NCBI GenBank assembly: GCA_015178975.1
Contig: WHVD01000044.1
Location: 434,001 to 498,000 of the forward strand
From: Hysterangium stoloniferum
Taxonomy: Eukaryota; Basidiomycota; Agaricomycetes; Hysterangiales; Hysterangiaceae
Direction: 5' to 3'
DNA length: 64,000 nt
The position numbers and the translations under genes are program-made. Positions 53,276 through 64,000 of this stretch are shown piece after piece (position 1 is the stretch's first letter; each line of letters opens with the position of its first letter). The notes below the pieces were generated by a model. That model was not told the origin of the DNA. It saw only the letters and a program-made list of their open reading frames with translations, and did not search any database.

Positions 53276-56200
53276 TCAGCAATCTATGCTGCTGAATTGC
53301 AGTACGGGTGCGGATATCGATACTCCACGCACGCCTGACCGGCGTCGGGCTGGCACTTGGCGTCCCAGTAATGCGTTGGCGCCGATAGATCCTGGCGGTG
53401 GGGAAGTCGGACTGACGGGGATCGGTGCTGGCGAGACTGCCCGTGAGGGCATAGCACCATAACCTGCGTGAAGCTGGTCTTCTGCATAGAAAAAGCTAGT
53501 TCTCCGATCATCATTATGAGTTCCATAGACACCGCCACCCCAGTTAGGATCCGCGAGGTCGTCCAAGCGTCGATGCTTCTTCTCCTTCCTCCGTTGATAA
53601 TGCCGCACAATCCACCAGACAAGAACTAAACCGGAGATAATGGCCACAGCTGAACAAACGCCAATTAATGCGTCTCTTCGTACTATTTTGCTCGAACGGC
53701 CGGAGCTTGAGGATGGTGCCATCCCGGGAATTGAAACAAGATCGATCGATTGCACGGGGAAAGATGGCACAATCTGGTTCGCGAGATCGCCGGCAACTCC
53801 TGAAAGTTGATAAAGCTGACTGCTGGGTGTACGTATCATTCCAGTCAGGACGGGGACCTGACCAGTGGGAATGAAAGCCAAATAGATCGTGCCAAGTTTG
53901 GAAGGATCCCCGCCGTCCCAGCCATGCGGAACTTGCACTTGGAGTGCGTAAGTGTTTATTTCAGATACTGTGACAAACGGTTTTTGTAAGCAGAAAAAAA
54001 ATGTAAGGAAAAAAAATTACCATCGACATTGAGGGCCGTCGCAATGATCGAAGGCATGAGAAGGAAGATTTGCCCCTGGGTTTGAGCGTTGTCGTTCACG
54101 AAAGGCCAGTTGAGCGTAGGCAAAAATAGTATAGTAATTAGAGATTTCGCCTGTAATGCCGTGGCGTTTGGGGAGTTTGGCGAGAGAATTCGCGTTGGTA
54201 GGGTTGGCGGTATGTTCGGAACCGTCGGTGAAGCCGTTTCCCCCGGTACACCGATAAGCGTTGTGGTGGCCAGCGCATCAGGGTCTGAAAGGGTATTGCT
54301 GATACTTGGTATAGAAGCATGGACTAGACTGGTCGCTGTGACGAATGAGAGCAGGGGATCACTCGGTGGCGAAAAACTCATTGTCCCCAAGGTTGAATCT
54401 GTCAGGGGCGGGAGGATCGAGGGCAAAAGGATGGTCGACGACGTAAATATGCTCGACAAAAGTAACGATGTACTAGTCCTCGACACTGTACCAGTAATGG
54501 TCACTGTATCAAGCGGGTTGGTCGCAACAGTCGTGTCCGGTGGAGCAGATTCGCTACTGGGAGAAACGGCACTCGTATTGGGTGGCGACGGGTCAGATGT
54601 ACTGGGTGGCGACGGGTCGGATGTACTGGGTGGCGACGGGTCGGATGTACTGGGTGGCGACGGGTCGGATGTACTGGGTGGCGACGGGTCGGATGTACTG
54701 GGTGGCGACGGGTCGGATGTACTAGAGGGTGACGGGTCGGATATACTGGGCGGCGGCTCAGACGTACTGGACGGCGGCGGCTCAGACGTACTGGACGGCG
54801 GCGGCTCAGACGCACTGGACGGCAGCGGCTCAGACGTACTGGACGGCAGCGGCTCAGACGTACTGGACGGCGGCGGCTCAGACGCACTAGACGACGGCGG
54901 CTCAGATGTAGTAGGTGGTGCTTGACTCGTTGACGAATCAACACTGGAAGGAGGCACGGATATACTACTTGGCGGTGACGCGGTACTTGGAGTACCACCG
55001 GAAGTCGAGGGAGGGGTGTAGGTCGACGAACTGCTGTCCGAAGGTGCGCTTGTCATACTTGGCAAAAGCGAAAGCGTCGGGATAGTTGATGGTGGCGGCT
55101 CACTGCTAGGAGGCAGCGAATCAGTCCCGGAAGCGGGTGAATTTGTTGGCGTAGAGCTGGTGTTGCTCGTACTTTGAGACGGGGGACTGGCAGGCGACGA
55201 TAGCGTTCCAGTATCCGGCGGGAACGTCTGAGTACTCGGCAGAGGCGTCCGGATAGTTGATGACAGCGTGGTACTAATAGGGGGAGAAGTACCATTGCTG
55301 GAAGCTGGAAAACCCGTTGTCTCCAGGGAAGGTGTGACACGAGTCGTGCTCGAAACGGCAGTGTCGCTATTGCGGGACGGCGTACTCGGATCAGGCAGGC
55401 TAGAGGTCGGAAAAGGGAACGTAATGGTAGATAACGGTGTAGTCAAATCAGTCCCAGAAGTCGTCGCGGTTAACGAACCACGCACACTCGTCCTCGTCGG
55501 AGGGTCTGTACTAGACGACAAGTTCCCTCGGCTGATGGGAATAATCATCAGCGGCGTGGTGGCTTCAGACGGTCCGGCAGTCCCACTGGAGTCAGATAGA
55601 CTTGGAAGGATGCTGGGCGCTGCTGGCAGGCTCAAAGTCAGCGTGGACATCGATGAACCGAGTTTGCCGGAAATTGCCACAGGAACGTCAGGCGTCGGCG
55701 CAGAGCTAGATGGCTTGGCACCGATATCGCTCGAAGATTCCGACAAGGAGGTGCCGAGGGGGGGTGGGTTCGACGGTGCAGGTATGCTTGGGGGACTGTC
55801 AAAGAGAGTGGATGCTGGTGGAATGGCTGATGCCAGGGTGGGAGTTGGGGATCCTGTTGGTACCGAAGCTGAAACAGTGGGTGATAGCGTTGGTGTTGAC
55901 TCTGAAGGGACTGCAGGAGAAGAAGCCAATCCGTCGATTATAGTACGCGTCCTCTCTGGGGGAAGGGAGGACGCATCCTCATTGTTATGCAATACCGAAG
56001 GCGAAGTAATTATAATTGACTCGGTGTCATTTGGAGCTGAACGTCGAATCTTGTTCGTCGAAGAATCACCGAGGTGCTCAATTGATCCGGATGCAGAACG
56101 CTCCATGTTGACTAGTCGCAGTTGAGGTTCAGGATGAGTGATACTTTCATCGGTAGGCGTCGCAGTCTCAGTGGAGGTTAGAGAAGGCAGCATTTCCACA

Positions 56201-56748
56201 TGGGGCGATGGTAGAGCTTCCATGGAATCTAGAAGCGAAGCTGCGGCAGGGATACTCTCAGCTCCCTCACACGGGGGCCCGCTACCAGCAGCGGAACTAT
56301 AGGATTCCAACGGTGGCAATGGTACTTCGGGGGTAACGTTTCCGCCTGTCCCACGATTTCCAATTCCTGTGACACCATTCAATGGCAGTCCATTCACCGG
56401 CCTTTCCAGCGAGAGGTTTGGAGGTGGAATCTCTGTCTCTGGCACACTAGGTCGAAGTGGATCATCTACACAAGACACCAGTCCTCCAGTTCACCGCGCA
56501 TTGACTGCGGAGGAATAGGAGGGTGCTCACCAAATGTTACCTGAGGCTTGTCCGACAACGTGCCGCCTAGTGGACGGAAATAACCCGTGACATGCTCCCC
56601 ACTATCCACTAATAAACTATGAGCAAAATGCAAAAAGGTCGTGAAGTATGTACAAACCTCCTGCGTTTCCTAAACCGTTCTCGCTTGGAAAAATGGCATT
56701 AGCAGGAGCCACGGGGAGAACGATGAAGAGAAGGAGGGTCGTAAGCAT
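53276..56748 (-). CDS. Mucin-like single-pass membrane protein (Ser/Thr/Pro-rich)
   Basis: Likely a heavily O-glycosylated surface protein or sensor. The start at 56748 gives a signal peptide, MLTTLLLFIVLPVAPANAIF. Short exons follow, with GEHVTGYFRPLGG, then an 840-codon open exon (to about 53956) rich in Ser, Thr and Pro with no folded domain. Part of it consists of 8-residue repeats SDPSPPST and SEPPPSST (54577-54909). After an intron, YALQVQVPHGWDGGDPSKLG and IYLAFIPTGQVPVLTG could be a small extracellular fold. The membrane helix is ALIGVCSAVAIISGLVLVWW (about 53620-53680), followed by a basic stop-transfer RHYQRRKEKKHRR and a Pro/Ser cytoplasmic tail ending at 53276. Donor G|GTGAGC at 56529 joined to ACTGGAG|GA restores VTFGLVSCVDDP. 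The architecture resembles signalling mucins such as Msb2, but no sequence match supports a name. About 1,090 residues. Confidence 0.75.
54577..54744. repeat. 24-bp minisatellite array 1
   Basis: Seven units of 24 bp; the five in 54601-54720 are identical. The unit starts ACTGGGTGGCGACGGG. On the coding (minus) strand it encodes SDPSPPST. The length is a multiple of three, so copy changes keep the frame. Confidence 0.95.
54745..54909. repeat. 24-bp minisatellite array 2
   Basis: One 21-bp and six 24-bp units starting ACTGGACGGCGGCGG with variants. On the coding strand these give SEPPPSST or SEPLPSST/SA. Adjacent to array 1 and more variable. Confidence 0.9.
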
Positions 56749-57275
56749 AGGGTAGAAAAGACGTCGTGGGTACGAGCAACATGCTCAGCTCATAAAGGAA
56801 TGAGAGAACATATCCAAACATAACGATGGTACCTGGCGTGTGTACGGAGTTGTTGGGTTCGCAATGTTGACGGACCTGGCGTCGCGGGATCAAAATGGCA
56901 CCGCTGTGAGGCCTAGACACACATTGTAAGTGCATCTTCCCCACGCGAGTCCGCAGTTCCTGTAAAGTAAGGGATAAGACGCCAGCAGGCCAATCACGCC
57001 CAATCGATCATCAAGAATAACTTAGTCGGCCCGTCAGCACTTCGACTCTTAATATGGCGGCATCTTAGATCCAGTCGGGACGTTCCCGCGATAATTAGAT
57101 GTCATGTTAAGTGTTTGGAGCTACTCGTGTGCACATGGTTCAAACGCGAGGCTGCACTATTTACGACGCTGGCAGGCGAAGGGGTTCATCACCAAACAGG
57201 CGGAAGGTTCAGTCAGCGGGCAATAAAGGTAGCACACCGGATTCTCTTTATTTCTAATCAACAATCCATTATTGT
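56749..57275. other. Intergenic region
   Basis: Contains the promoter of the mucin-like gene and the 3' end of ATP14. No other gene is supported; an 81-codon frame (56699-56944) overlaps the true gene out of frame. Confidence 0.4.
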
Positions 57276-57826
57276 CTAATGATGCGCCTCCTCCTTCGGG
57301 AAATCCTGTTCTAAAAACGCCAAATATTCCTGGGCTCCGCCAGTCGGTTCCCCTGTAGTTGAAGGTTTCGGAGCGGCAGGAGCACCGGGCTCTGCGGCGT
57401 CATAGCTTGCCAGTTCCGATGCCAAGTCAGTAGGAAGAGCGGGCGGTTGAGGTGCTGGGGGGACGCTGAAGTCCTTTACTGCACCCACATGCGCGTCTTT
57501 TTCCTACCATGGAAAATATTCCCTCAGAAAATAGTTATCAAGTATTGCGAAAGCTTACACACCGCTGGTCGAGGCTTGTAGGCCTTAAGTTCACGAAGAT
57601 ATAGTTCCTTGACGAGGTCTATAGAGGACTAGAGTGAGTGCTTGCTTGCATGTGTCCGCTTGCGACGATCTACCTTTACGGATGACGGATGATGTGGACA
57701 ACACACGCAAGGATTGGGACGTCGTGCTTCGTGCCTAATACGCGACAATAAACATTAAGCAGACGGCTCTAATGCATCCGAGATACTCACTGCAACAACG
57801 GACTGTCTAAGGAGAATAGAGGCCAT
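57276..57826 (-). CDS. ATP14: Mitochondrial ATP synthase subunit h
   Basis: A peripheral-stalk subunit of the F1Fo ATP synthase in the inner membrane. The start at 57826 gives MASILLRQSVVA, an intron, then ARSTTSQSLRVLSTSSVIRK, a mitochondrial presequence with Arg/Ser and no acids. The next exon has DLVKELYLRELKAYKPRP, and after another intron KDAHVGAVKDFSVPPAPQPP, TDLASELASYDAAEPGAP, and GAQEYLAFLEQDFPKEEAHH at TAG. The KDLV-LYLRELKAYKP and EYLAFLExDxPKEEAHH blocks are diagnostic of fungal subunit h. Three introns. The gene is divergent from the ATPase inhibitor gene, with 69 bp between start codons. Confidence 0.9.
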
Positions 57827-57895
57827 TGCGGTCAAAGCTGAAATGTGTGACCGTCACGCTCATCATTGTCACTTCCACACCTGTTATCGTCCACA
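57827..57895. promoter_or_regulatory. 69-bp bidirectional promoter of ATP14 and INH1
   Basis: Both genes begin within this spacer, and it contains no TATA box. CACGCTCATCATTGTC (about 57855-57870) lies roughly in the middle; no factor site was identified. The transcripts must start inside or extremely near this segment, so the 5' leaders are short or overlapping. Confidence 0.6.
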
Positions 57896-58385
57896 ATGCT
57901 CGCTGCTCGTTTCTCTCGTGTCGCCACTCTAACACTGCGCTCAAGCAGAATGTATTCCGAGTACCCCGGAGCCGTTGCACAGTCGAAGGGTTTCAGGTTC
58001 GTGTATTTGCTCTTTCTCGAATGCATGCCGGCTTACGACGTCATACTAATTCGCAGTAAGAAGGAAAAGGCCCACGAAGGTCGGGCAGCTTTAAAGTCTA
58101 TAATACCACCTTAATTTACGTTAATGTTACATTTCAGACCAGTATGCCCGCGAGAAGGAGCGAGAAGAGTTAAAAAAGCTCAAAGAGAAGGTTCGATGGT
58201 TTGGTTTGACAATAACATGGCTAACAATTTCATTTTTGCCTAGCTTGAGGAAATGCAACGGACAGTCGTAAATGCTCATTCTATATCACAAATTTCGCCT
58301 TGGTATCTGATGTATTGTGATACTTTTATAGGACAAGTTAGATAAGAAGGCGGGCGAAGCCGCCGAACAAGCTAAGAAAGAGTAA
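57896..58385 (+). CDS. INH1: Mitochondrial F1-ATPase inhibitor (IF1 family)
   Basis: IF1 blocks ATP hydrolysis by the F1Fo synthase when the proton gradient collapses. The ATG at 57896 gives MLAARFSRVATLTLRSSRMY, a presequence with five Arg. The mature part begins SEYPGAVAQSKGF and then, after an intron, SKKEKAHE|DQYAREKEREELKK, matching the family's FxKREKAxExxYxRExExEQL core. The coiled-coil C-terminus continues LKEKLEEMQRTV and DKLDKKAGEAAEQAKKE, with TAA at 58383-58385. Four introns, with donors following GF, HE, KEK and RTV. About 95 residues, normal for IF1. The neighbour ATP14 encodes a subunit of the same enzyme. Confidence 0.88.
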
Positions 58386-59141
58386 AGCAGATACGTGCTC
58401 AAGTAAAGAAGTATGCTTTGGGTGTCTATGCGCAACCTCTGATATTCACTCCATTCATTAATCACCCTAGTTTTATATACACAAATCAATGAATTCGTTT
58501 ATTGTAAAATGTAACGTGATTGGAACCTACCAATGCTTCGTTTTCATGTCTGGGAAACCAATATTTTATAATGTGCTTATTCCATATTTCGAGTTCTCGC
58601 AATATACCAATGAAGCTTGGTCGTTCCTTGAAAGGTACCCTTCGCAGTCGGTGGGCGTCTCAAGAGCAGAACGACACGTGACTATCCGAAGAGAGCTGCC
58701 ATTGACCGCCACTTACTTAGATTTTGACATGATATGACCCGATTCTTGATACGTTGCCGACCCGAAGGTATGCCCTTCCTCAGCACAATAATATAGCCAA
58801 GACATGCATTGAATTTACGACTGGCAGGATGTTCATAGCCTGTTCTTTCTTCTTCTGCCTCTGCTTCATCTGAAATACTTGACAGCCCTGTTAATTTCTC
58901 GTGCTCACAGAGTCTATCGACTCGAACTTCATTCCGGTACAACACAATGTCCCGGAGCGAACATTCGAAGTATATAACCACCCCCATAGTCAAGCGATAA
59001 ATGGTTGTTTGTGACATCAATATAAATGTGGAGCACGATGTTGTCACAAAGTTCGCGCCCCGTTTGTTCAGTTTGTACATAAAAGAAGCCTTTTTCAGGC
59101 ATGACGTTTCCCGTGCCATCCCGTCTCCCATCTTCTAAGTA
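58386..59141. other. Intergenic region
   Basis: No gene was recognised. Minus-strand open frames (58682-59258) have no family resemblance and overlap the PalI promoter. Confidence 0.4.
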
Positions 59142-60124
59142 ATGGCTCGTGCACTCTGTACCTTTGGAGTAGTGGTACTCCTCGCAGCATTTGCCCTCCA
59201 GCTCATCAGTAGTATTTCTACACCTTTCCTCACTGATCTTGATATTGTCCGCGTCCATTTCAACAAGGGTGTTGTCTCAGTCAATCAGATCCGCTCCGTT
59301 TCAGAAATAAGAGTATGTGCATTTCCACCGCAGAGGTTCCGTCTGGTTTCTGAGCATATATAGCTCGGAGTTTGGGGGTACTGTACGGCTGAGCAAGATG
59401 GTGGTGACTTCTCGTGCGAACACACCGGCCATGGGTACTCTATTGGTGCAATAAATATCAAATTTTGGTTTATTTATAATTTTAATTACATTCTCTAGGC
59501 CTTCACGGTCCCGAAAATGCCCAAGTTGCGAACATTCAGGCGAGCTGGACCAATGGATTGGCGGTGCACCCTGTTGGTGAGAATGACATTTTTTTCCCCT
59601 GCCATCTAAGGCAATATATTAATCTGTAGTGCATAGCGACCGCTGTCATCTTTGTTGCCTTCGTGCTTTCGTTTTCTACCCATCTTCTTGTTGCACTGTA
59701 TGCCGTGCATGGTTCAATTTCATTGCCTTGGCGACTAACTTCTTTTTTTCATATTTATAGTATCACGACACTCGTTGCGTTTCTCGCGGCCCTCATCACG
59801 TTAATCGCCTTCGCTATCGATATTGCGCTGTATGCTCTCACCAAACATGCAGTACATGATCTCGACGGTGTGAGCGCAAATGTCAATTTTGGCCCTGGTA
59901 TGAAAAAAATTTGCTTTTCAATCTATTATAGCCATAATGACTACATTTTAGGTTACTGGCTCACTCTCGCCACCGTAGTTCTTGTCTTGCTTGGCGGCTG
60001 CACTACCTGCTTTGGCAGGCATCGTGCCCGCCGCGCTGGAACTGCAAAAGCCGCGTCCGCGACTATGACTACTGACGGCGAGAAAAGTCGCTTCTGGCGC
60101 CGATGGAGGCGTAACAAGGTCTGA
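59142..60124 (+). CDS. SUR7/PalI-family membrane protein
   Basis: A four-helix membrane protein of the Sur7/PalI(Rim9) family; PalI/Rim9 members help ambient-pH signalling at the plasma membrane. The ATG at 59142 gives a first helix, ALCTFGVVVLLAAFALQLIS, followed by a loop with FLTDLDIVRVHF. After introns comes LGVWGYCTAEQDGG, the family's [FL]GxWGYC motif with its Cys. Further helices are TAVIFVAFVLSFSTHLL, TLVAFLAALITLIAFAIDIA with LYALTKHAVHDL, and YWLTLATVVLVLLGGCTT. The end is basic: GEKSRFWRRWRRNKV at TGA (60122-60124). Five or so introns. It fits PalI better than Sur7 by the GWGYC spacing, but the two overlap in sequence features. Confidence 0.8.
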
Positions 60125-63100
60125 TGATATCCCGTGCTGCACGTTGATGACGATTGCGTTCCAAATAATTCCTCATTTTTCTCGTTTCGGAGGGCCGCAT
60201 CTGTTGAGATGACAGCCATATTGGGCTACTGATGTGACTATACACATGGGCTCGGCTAAGGTCATACACGGCACGTTTTTGTGGGCATTACGATACTCTA
60301 TGGCTTTTGTATCACAGTCTGAGTACCTTCTTCAATATACTCAACACTTCCTTTTTAATAATGAATTGGGTAATACCGTCGAGCGGCGTTCATTAAATCC
60401 TCCTAGCAAATTTGTCGTCCAAAGTCACGCAGATGGCCGGCGGCCGCAACAATCACGGGAAGCACAGCCACAAAATCCGCCCCTAACACAAGATCGGGTT
60501 TTTGATTTCGGAATATCCTTTGAAGTCTGAGAATAAACAGTTTGCCCGAGAATGTTCAATTTTTTGAAAATGAGTCGGAAATTCATTGTATTATACCTGG
60601 CGAATTATGTAAAGCTTTAACGGGCAATCCTCAATGCTGGGATATGTATTAGACATGTCATGGTTTTCGCCCAAGACAACGTTCGCTTCTATCTCACTGA
60701 TGGCGAATCCGCAAACTCTACAGATCTCATGCCTTATTCCGGCATTGAGAATGCCCCAAAAAAAATTATAATCCAGATTAGAAAGCACCCAGAGAATTAT
60801 TTAAATAAATTTAAAATTTGAAAACATTTTCAGGCAAATTTTATGATAGGATGTTCTGCGATCGAGAATTCGAGTCTCAGCAGCGCTGTGTAGGCACTCA
60901 TCAGTAAGCAGGTTCCGTGCCCCCTACGACCGCAGATTGGGAGGGTCCGCCGGGGATCTCCCAGATCGGAAAACTATTTTACTGATGCTGGACGGCTCCT
61001 GCACTATACTTGGGCATATTCCTGGATGGGTGGGATGACATGGTGGTGAATACTAAACTGATCTTGACGGATCCAGCTCGACGAGCTGCGGGAAAGCAAA
61101 GTGATGCGACTAATTGGAGTCTCGTTGATCCCTGCCAGGACGGCAAGTCGCTTTTAGCCCTGGATATCATCGTGTTTAGACGTGGGGGACGGAAATGAAA
61201 CATGCTCGCATCAATTCTCTTCATTGGACTCCCGTTCATCCTCCACATCACTACAATCTTTCGCAAGTAGCCTTCGAAAGGGAAGTTGCAGTAATTCACA
61301 TTTGTTAGACAAGTCTTTACCACCGCCAAGTGGTCACATTAGGTATATCAGACCAGTGCCCTAGTAAAGTAAACTGCTCAAAAATCTCCACACTTGAGAT
61401 GGAAACGTACCAGATTAGGGAACGAATTGTATTGTACCACAGAGCGGACAAACTTATTACCGAGATTGATTATTTTGAAAATACGCATATTATTCAGAAT
61501 GTGTGATATTATCAGAGTATAATGTTTCTTGGCTGCCCGGAGGCACGGCGGCTCAGGCACAAATGCGTGTGTTTCCTGGCCTGTATATCAAAATGGACGA
61601 GGGTCAGGGGTGTTAGACGCTTGTACCCTATATTTGATGATAACAAAAAGCTGTCCCAGCAAACCCCAAGCGATCCAATGGGACGTTCGCAGAAATATCC
61701 AATTCTTTGCCAATACCCACAGCGAAATGACTGAAAGATGCTCATTGGCCTGAATGAGGCACTACTGACGATGGAAACTTCGCAGCTTTGAATTGTATCT
61801 TGATGGCCTCTGTAATCGACCGTTATTTTGTGTATGCCGGCTTTCCTGTTTTTGGTTGGAGATGAGCTTCAGCTTGGCTCCGGCCGGAGACCGGGATCGG
61901 GGTGCCTTCGCTTCGAAAAAACATCTTGCTTGTCACTGTTGCTAGACCTCAAGATTCCATATGTTCTCAGACACCTACAGCTGGAAAATGGTGGCGATAG
62001 TCTCTCGAGGAGAATAAGTGACTGTGACCTTTTCCCAAATTCACCGTTTAGCATTTGAAGAGAGTCAATTTGTAGCCTTGTTTGACCCATTTTACAAACG
62101 ATCAAATTTCTAGGAAAGGTGCTTTCAGATTATTTCATGGGGAAATTGACCCAGATAGTGTCTTTTCTTTTCTTGTGTGGCCTAGTGTTTGTAACAGGAC
62201 GTAGAGTTTGCATAAATATGTTCCCCCCTATAACTTCAATTCGAGACAGGCACTGCCGGAGAGCTGGCAGGTAGTGTGGGAATCACCGACCAATACTACA
62301 ATACCAACTCCCTGATGGCATGCTAATGCAGCAGTCGAGCTTATTAAAACTCAACCAGGGTAGAACTCAGACTGCAGAACTCACTGCAGCTTTGCCAAGT
62401 GAACACTTCAATCTCCTGCCTATGGTTTGCTACTATTGCACCGGTGTCATAATCCAGAACAAGTTGCGTTATATAGACCCATGGTCTATGCCTGTATTTG
62501 TTAAGCCTTAATACCTTAAATTCTTTGTATCCTTTCTCGCGCAATAACACCCCAGTGTCCCAGAATAGGAAATGATCGCCTGCCCAAGATCGCCAGTACA
62601 GTAGAGTTACTTTGCCTGACCGGTGCAATGGATGGATCTGTAGACCATCAGGTGCAACAGAGGAGAGAGAAACGCTTGACGTTGTAGTGGGTCACCCTAA
62701 GATCCTACGAGAGGCCAAATACAAACTAACGAAGCGTATTAAAAACACTACATATACCGATTTCGTTAGAACTTACTCTCTTTGAATGAGGTTAACTAGT
62801 GCCAGCAACGTAGGTTCTGGCTCTGTCCATTGAAAAAGACCAAACCCGGTAAAGAAATTCTCGGACAATTTATAGGGACTAGGTAGAAAATTGCCCCTGC
62901 AGATGCACCCTTCCTCTGTACAAAGAGATCTCATCGGGGTTTTTTTTGCATATTCTCCCCAGCTAAATATCGTTGACAGTGCTTTCTTCCAAAAACCTAC
63001 ATGTGCAGATTATTTCAGCTGGGCAAGATTGAGAAGTTGCGCTCGTGTAGCAATTGCCGTGGCTAACTCTTCGAAAAAGCCAGTAGAAGATCTCATCATT

Positions 63101-63382
63101 CCTGATGTGATCGTTCTTCGAGGATGATCATCATGATGAGTAGCATGTGCGTGTCTGGTTAACTGCTACGCGCAATAGACTCCACAGTCTGTTAATGCTC
63201 GGTACGACCCATAGGCACCCATACTAGTGGCATAACCTTCCCCTTTCTTTCGAGCACCCGGGGCGGCTTACTATTATAGATTGTGTGAGTTCTCTAGCCA
63301 GAAACCTTTCTGAAGTATTGAGATATAGCCATCGCTGAGAATCTTATCAAAGAACGTTTGTATAGGGACCAGGTGGTGCTAG
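60125..63382. other. 3.2-kb region without a recognised gene
   Basis: No family was identified. The most protein-like stretches are on the minus strand: WAGDHFLFWDTGVLLREKGY with WVYITQLVLDYDTGAIVANH (62344-62628), GFGLFQWTEPEPTLLALVNL (about 62780-62850), and KMGQTRLQIDSLQMLNGEF (61869-62105). They could be exons of one poorly conserved minus-strand gene or a decayed one. I could not build an unbroken model. Confidence 0.4.
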
Positions 63383-64000
63383 ATGGCCTTCAAAAAGCCA
63401 TTTCACGATGTCAAGACTTCTGGTATGTCAAGAAGATCAAGCTCATATCTTGTGTTCTGATTTCCTGTGGAGCGCCTCTAAGAAGCTCTGACCGCCGAAA
63501 GTTGAAGCAGCGCGTTGTTGAGACATTCTCTTTGAATCCCGAGGATGGGGATATCATGTTGCCGGAATCGACCATGTCACTTAAATTCGGTACACATGTC
63601 GACGAGCCTGGGGTAATTCGAATAGAAAATTAGCAGTGATTTTATACTGAAATCAACCACTGTCAGGTTGCCTATCTTTCTCCTGAAGGGGACCCGTTAT
63701 GGTTCAGTTTAGGAAAGGCATCGAGCGATCTTATACCTGCAGGTCTGGGCAGCATGTCAGTTGTAGTAGATTGATCTCACACTTATTTAGTCTACACTTT
63801 ATGGAAGAAACCTAATTTATTGCCCGTGATAACGACTCCCTCAGCAGTAATACCTGTGCTCATGGGTGGCGCAGATTTAATGATTCCCGGAGGTGCGTCT
63901 GCTAGTTACTAATTTGACAGATATTTACGTGTGTCTGTCAGAAAGTCGTCCGGCATCCAGAGGACATACGTAGGACGGAGCTTGTCGCCATATCTCGTTA
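63383..64000 (+). CDS. TMA64: Translation machinery-associated protein 64 (eIF2D/ligatin), 5' part
   Basis: eIF2D homologues bind the 40S ribosome and help recycle it and deliver tRNA. The gene starts at ATG 63383: MAFKKPFHDVKTS, then a 50-bp intron (GTATGT at 63423 to ...GTGGAG 63472) joins to APLRSSDRRKLKQRVVETF. Further exons: LPESTMSLKFGTHVDEPG, VAYLSPEGDPLWFSLGKASS, VYTLWKKPNLLPVITTPSAV, IPVLMGGADLMIPG, then VVRHPEDIRRTELVAISR at the window edge. This covers the N-terminal ligatin/pre-PUA part and the start of the PUA domain. The GGADLM(I/L)PG and YTLWxxPxLLP blocks are hallmarks. The WH, SWIB and SUI1 domains expected downstream are outside the window. Four introns seen. The upstream reading without the first intron loses the Met start, which is why 63383 was chosen. 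Confidence 0.88.

Overview
This window is nuclear DNA from a basidiomycete fungus, most likely a mushroom-forming agaricomycete. The genes are split by many introns of about 45-60 bp. A DUF6533 membrane protein, a DD34E mariner element and Ty3/Gypsy chromovirus remnants fit that group. Housekeeping genes are tightly packed at both ends and surround a gene-poor block of about 22 kb full of transposons and dead genes.

Left block (0.5-20.2 kb): a DUF6533 membrane protein, mitochondrial Mn-superoxide dismutase, a small conserved fungal protein, an F-box protein, a transaldolase-family protein, a JMJD4-like JmjC oxygenase, the beta subunit of a clathrin adaptor (AP-1 type), the histone chaperone Rtt106, and a mitochondrial citrate carrier divergent from uroporphyrinogen-III synthase. 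A second, eroded citrate carrier lies on the other side of the synthase, so the two carriers flank it in opposite orientations.

Middle block (20.2-43.1 kb): I see no intact host gene. It holds a gutted NIMA-like kinase and a nested transposon stack. The oldest layer is a long palindromic element (23743-35147). Solo LTRs at 24121-24479 and 24929-25281 and a 9.7-kb Ty3/Gypsy chromovirus (25345-35073) sit inside it. The Gypsy copy is itself interrupted by a solo LTR (26082-26933) and a 1.6-kb Tc1/mariner element (29819-31413). Another solo LTR lies just outside (23413-23635). Most of these insertions have recognisable target-site duplications. A KIN4-type kinase pseudogene with an internal tandem duplication and several low-copy repeats follow.

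Right block (43.1-64 kb): mitochondrial RNA polymerase (RPO41), a small secreted two-LysM protein with two apparent GC-AG introns, about 3.8 kb without a gene, a mucin-like single-pass membrane protein with 24-bp minisatellites, ATP synthase subunit h (ATP14) divergent from the F1-ATPase inhibitor (INH1/IF1) across only 69 bp, a SUR7/PalI membrane protein, about 3.2 kb with no recognised gene, and the 5' part of TMA64 (eIF2D), which runs off the end.

Mitochondrial functions recur (SOD2, citrate carrier, RPO41, ATP14, INH1), and the ATP14/INH1 pair makes a synthase subunit next to the regulator of the same enzyme. All gene models are hand-made from splice signals and family resemblance. Exon ends are approximate unless a junction is spelled out.
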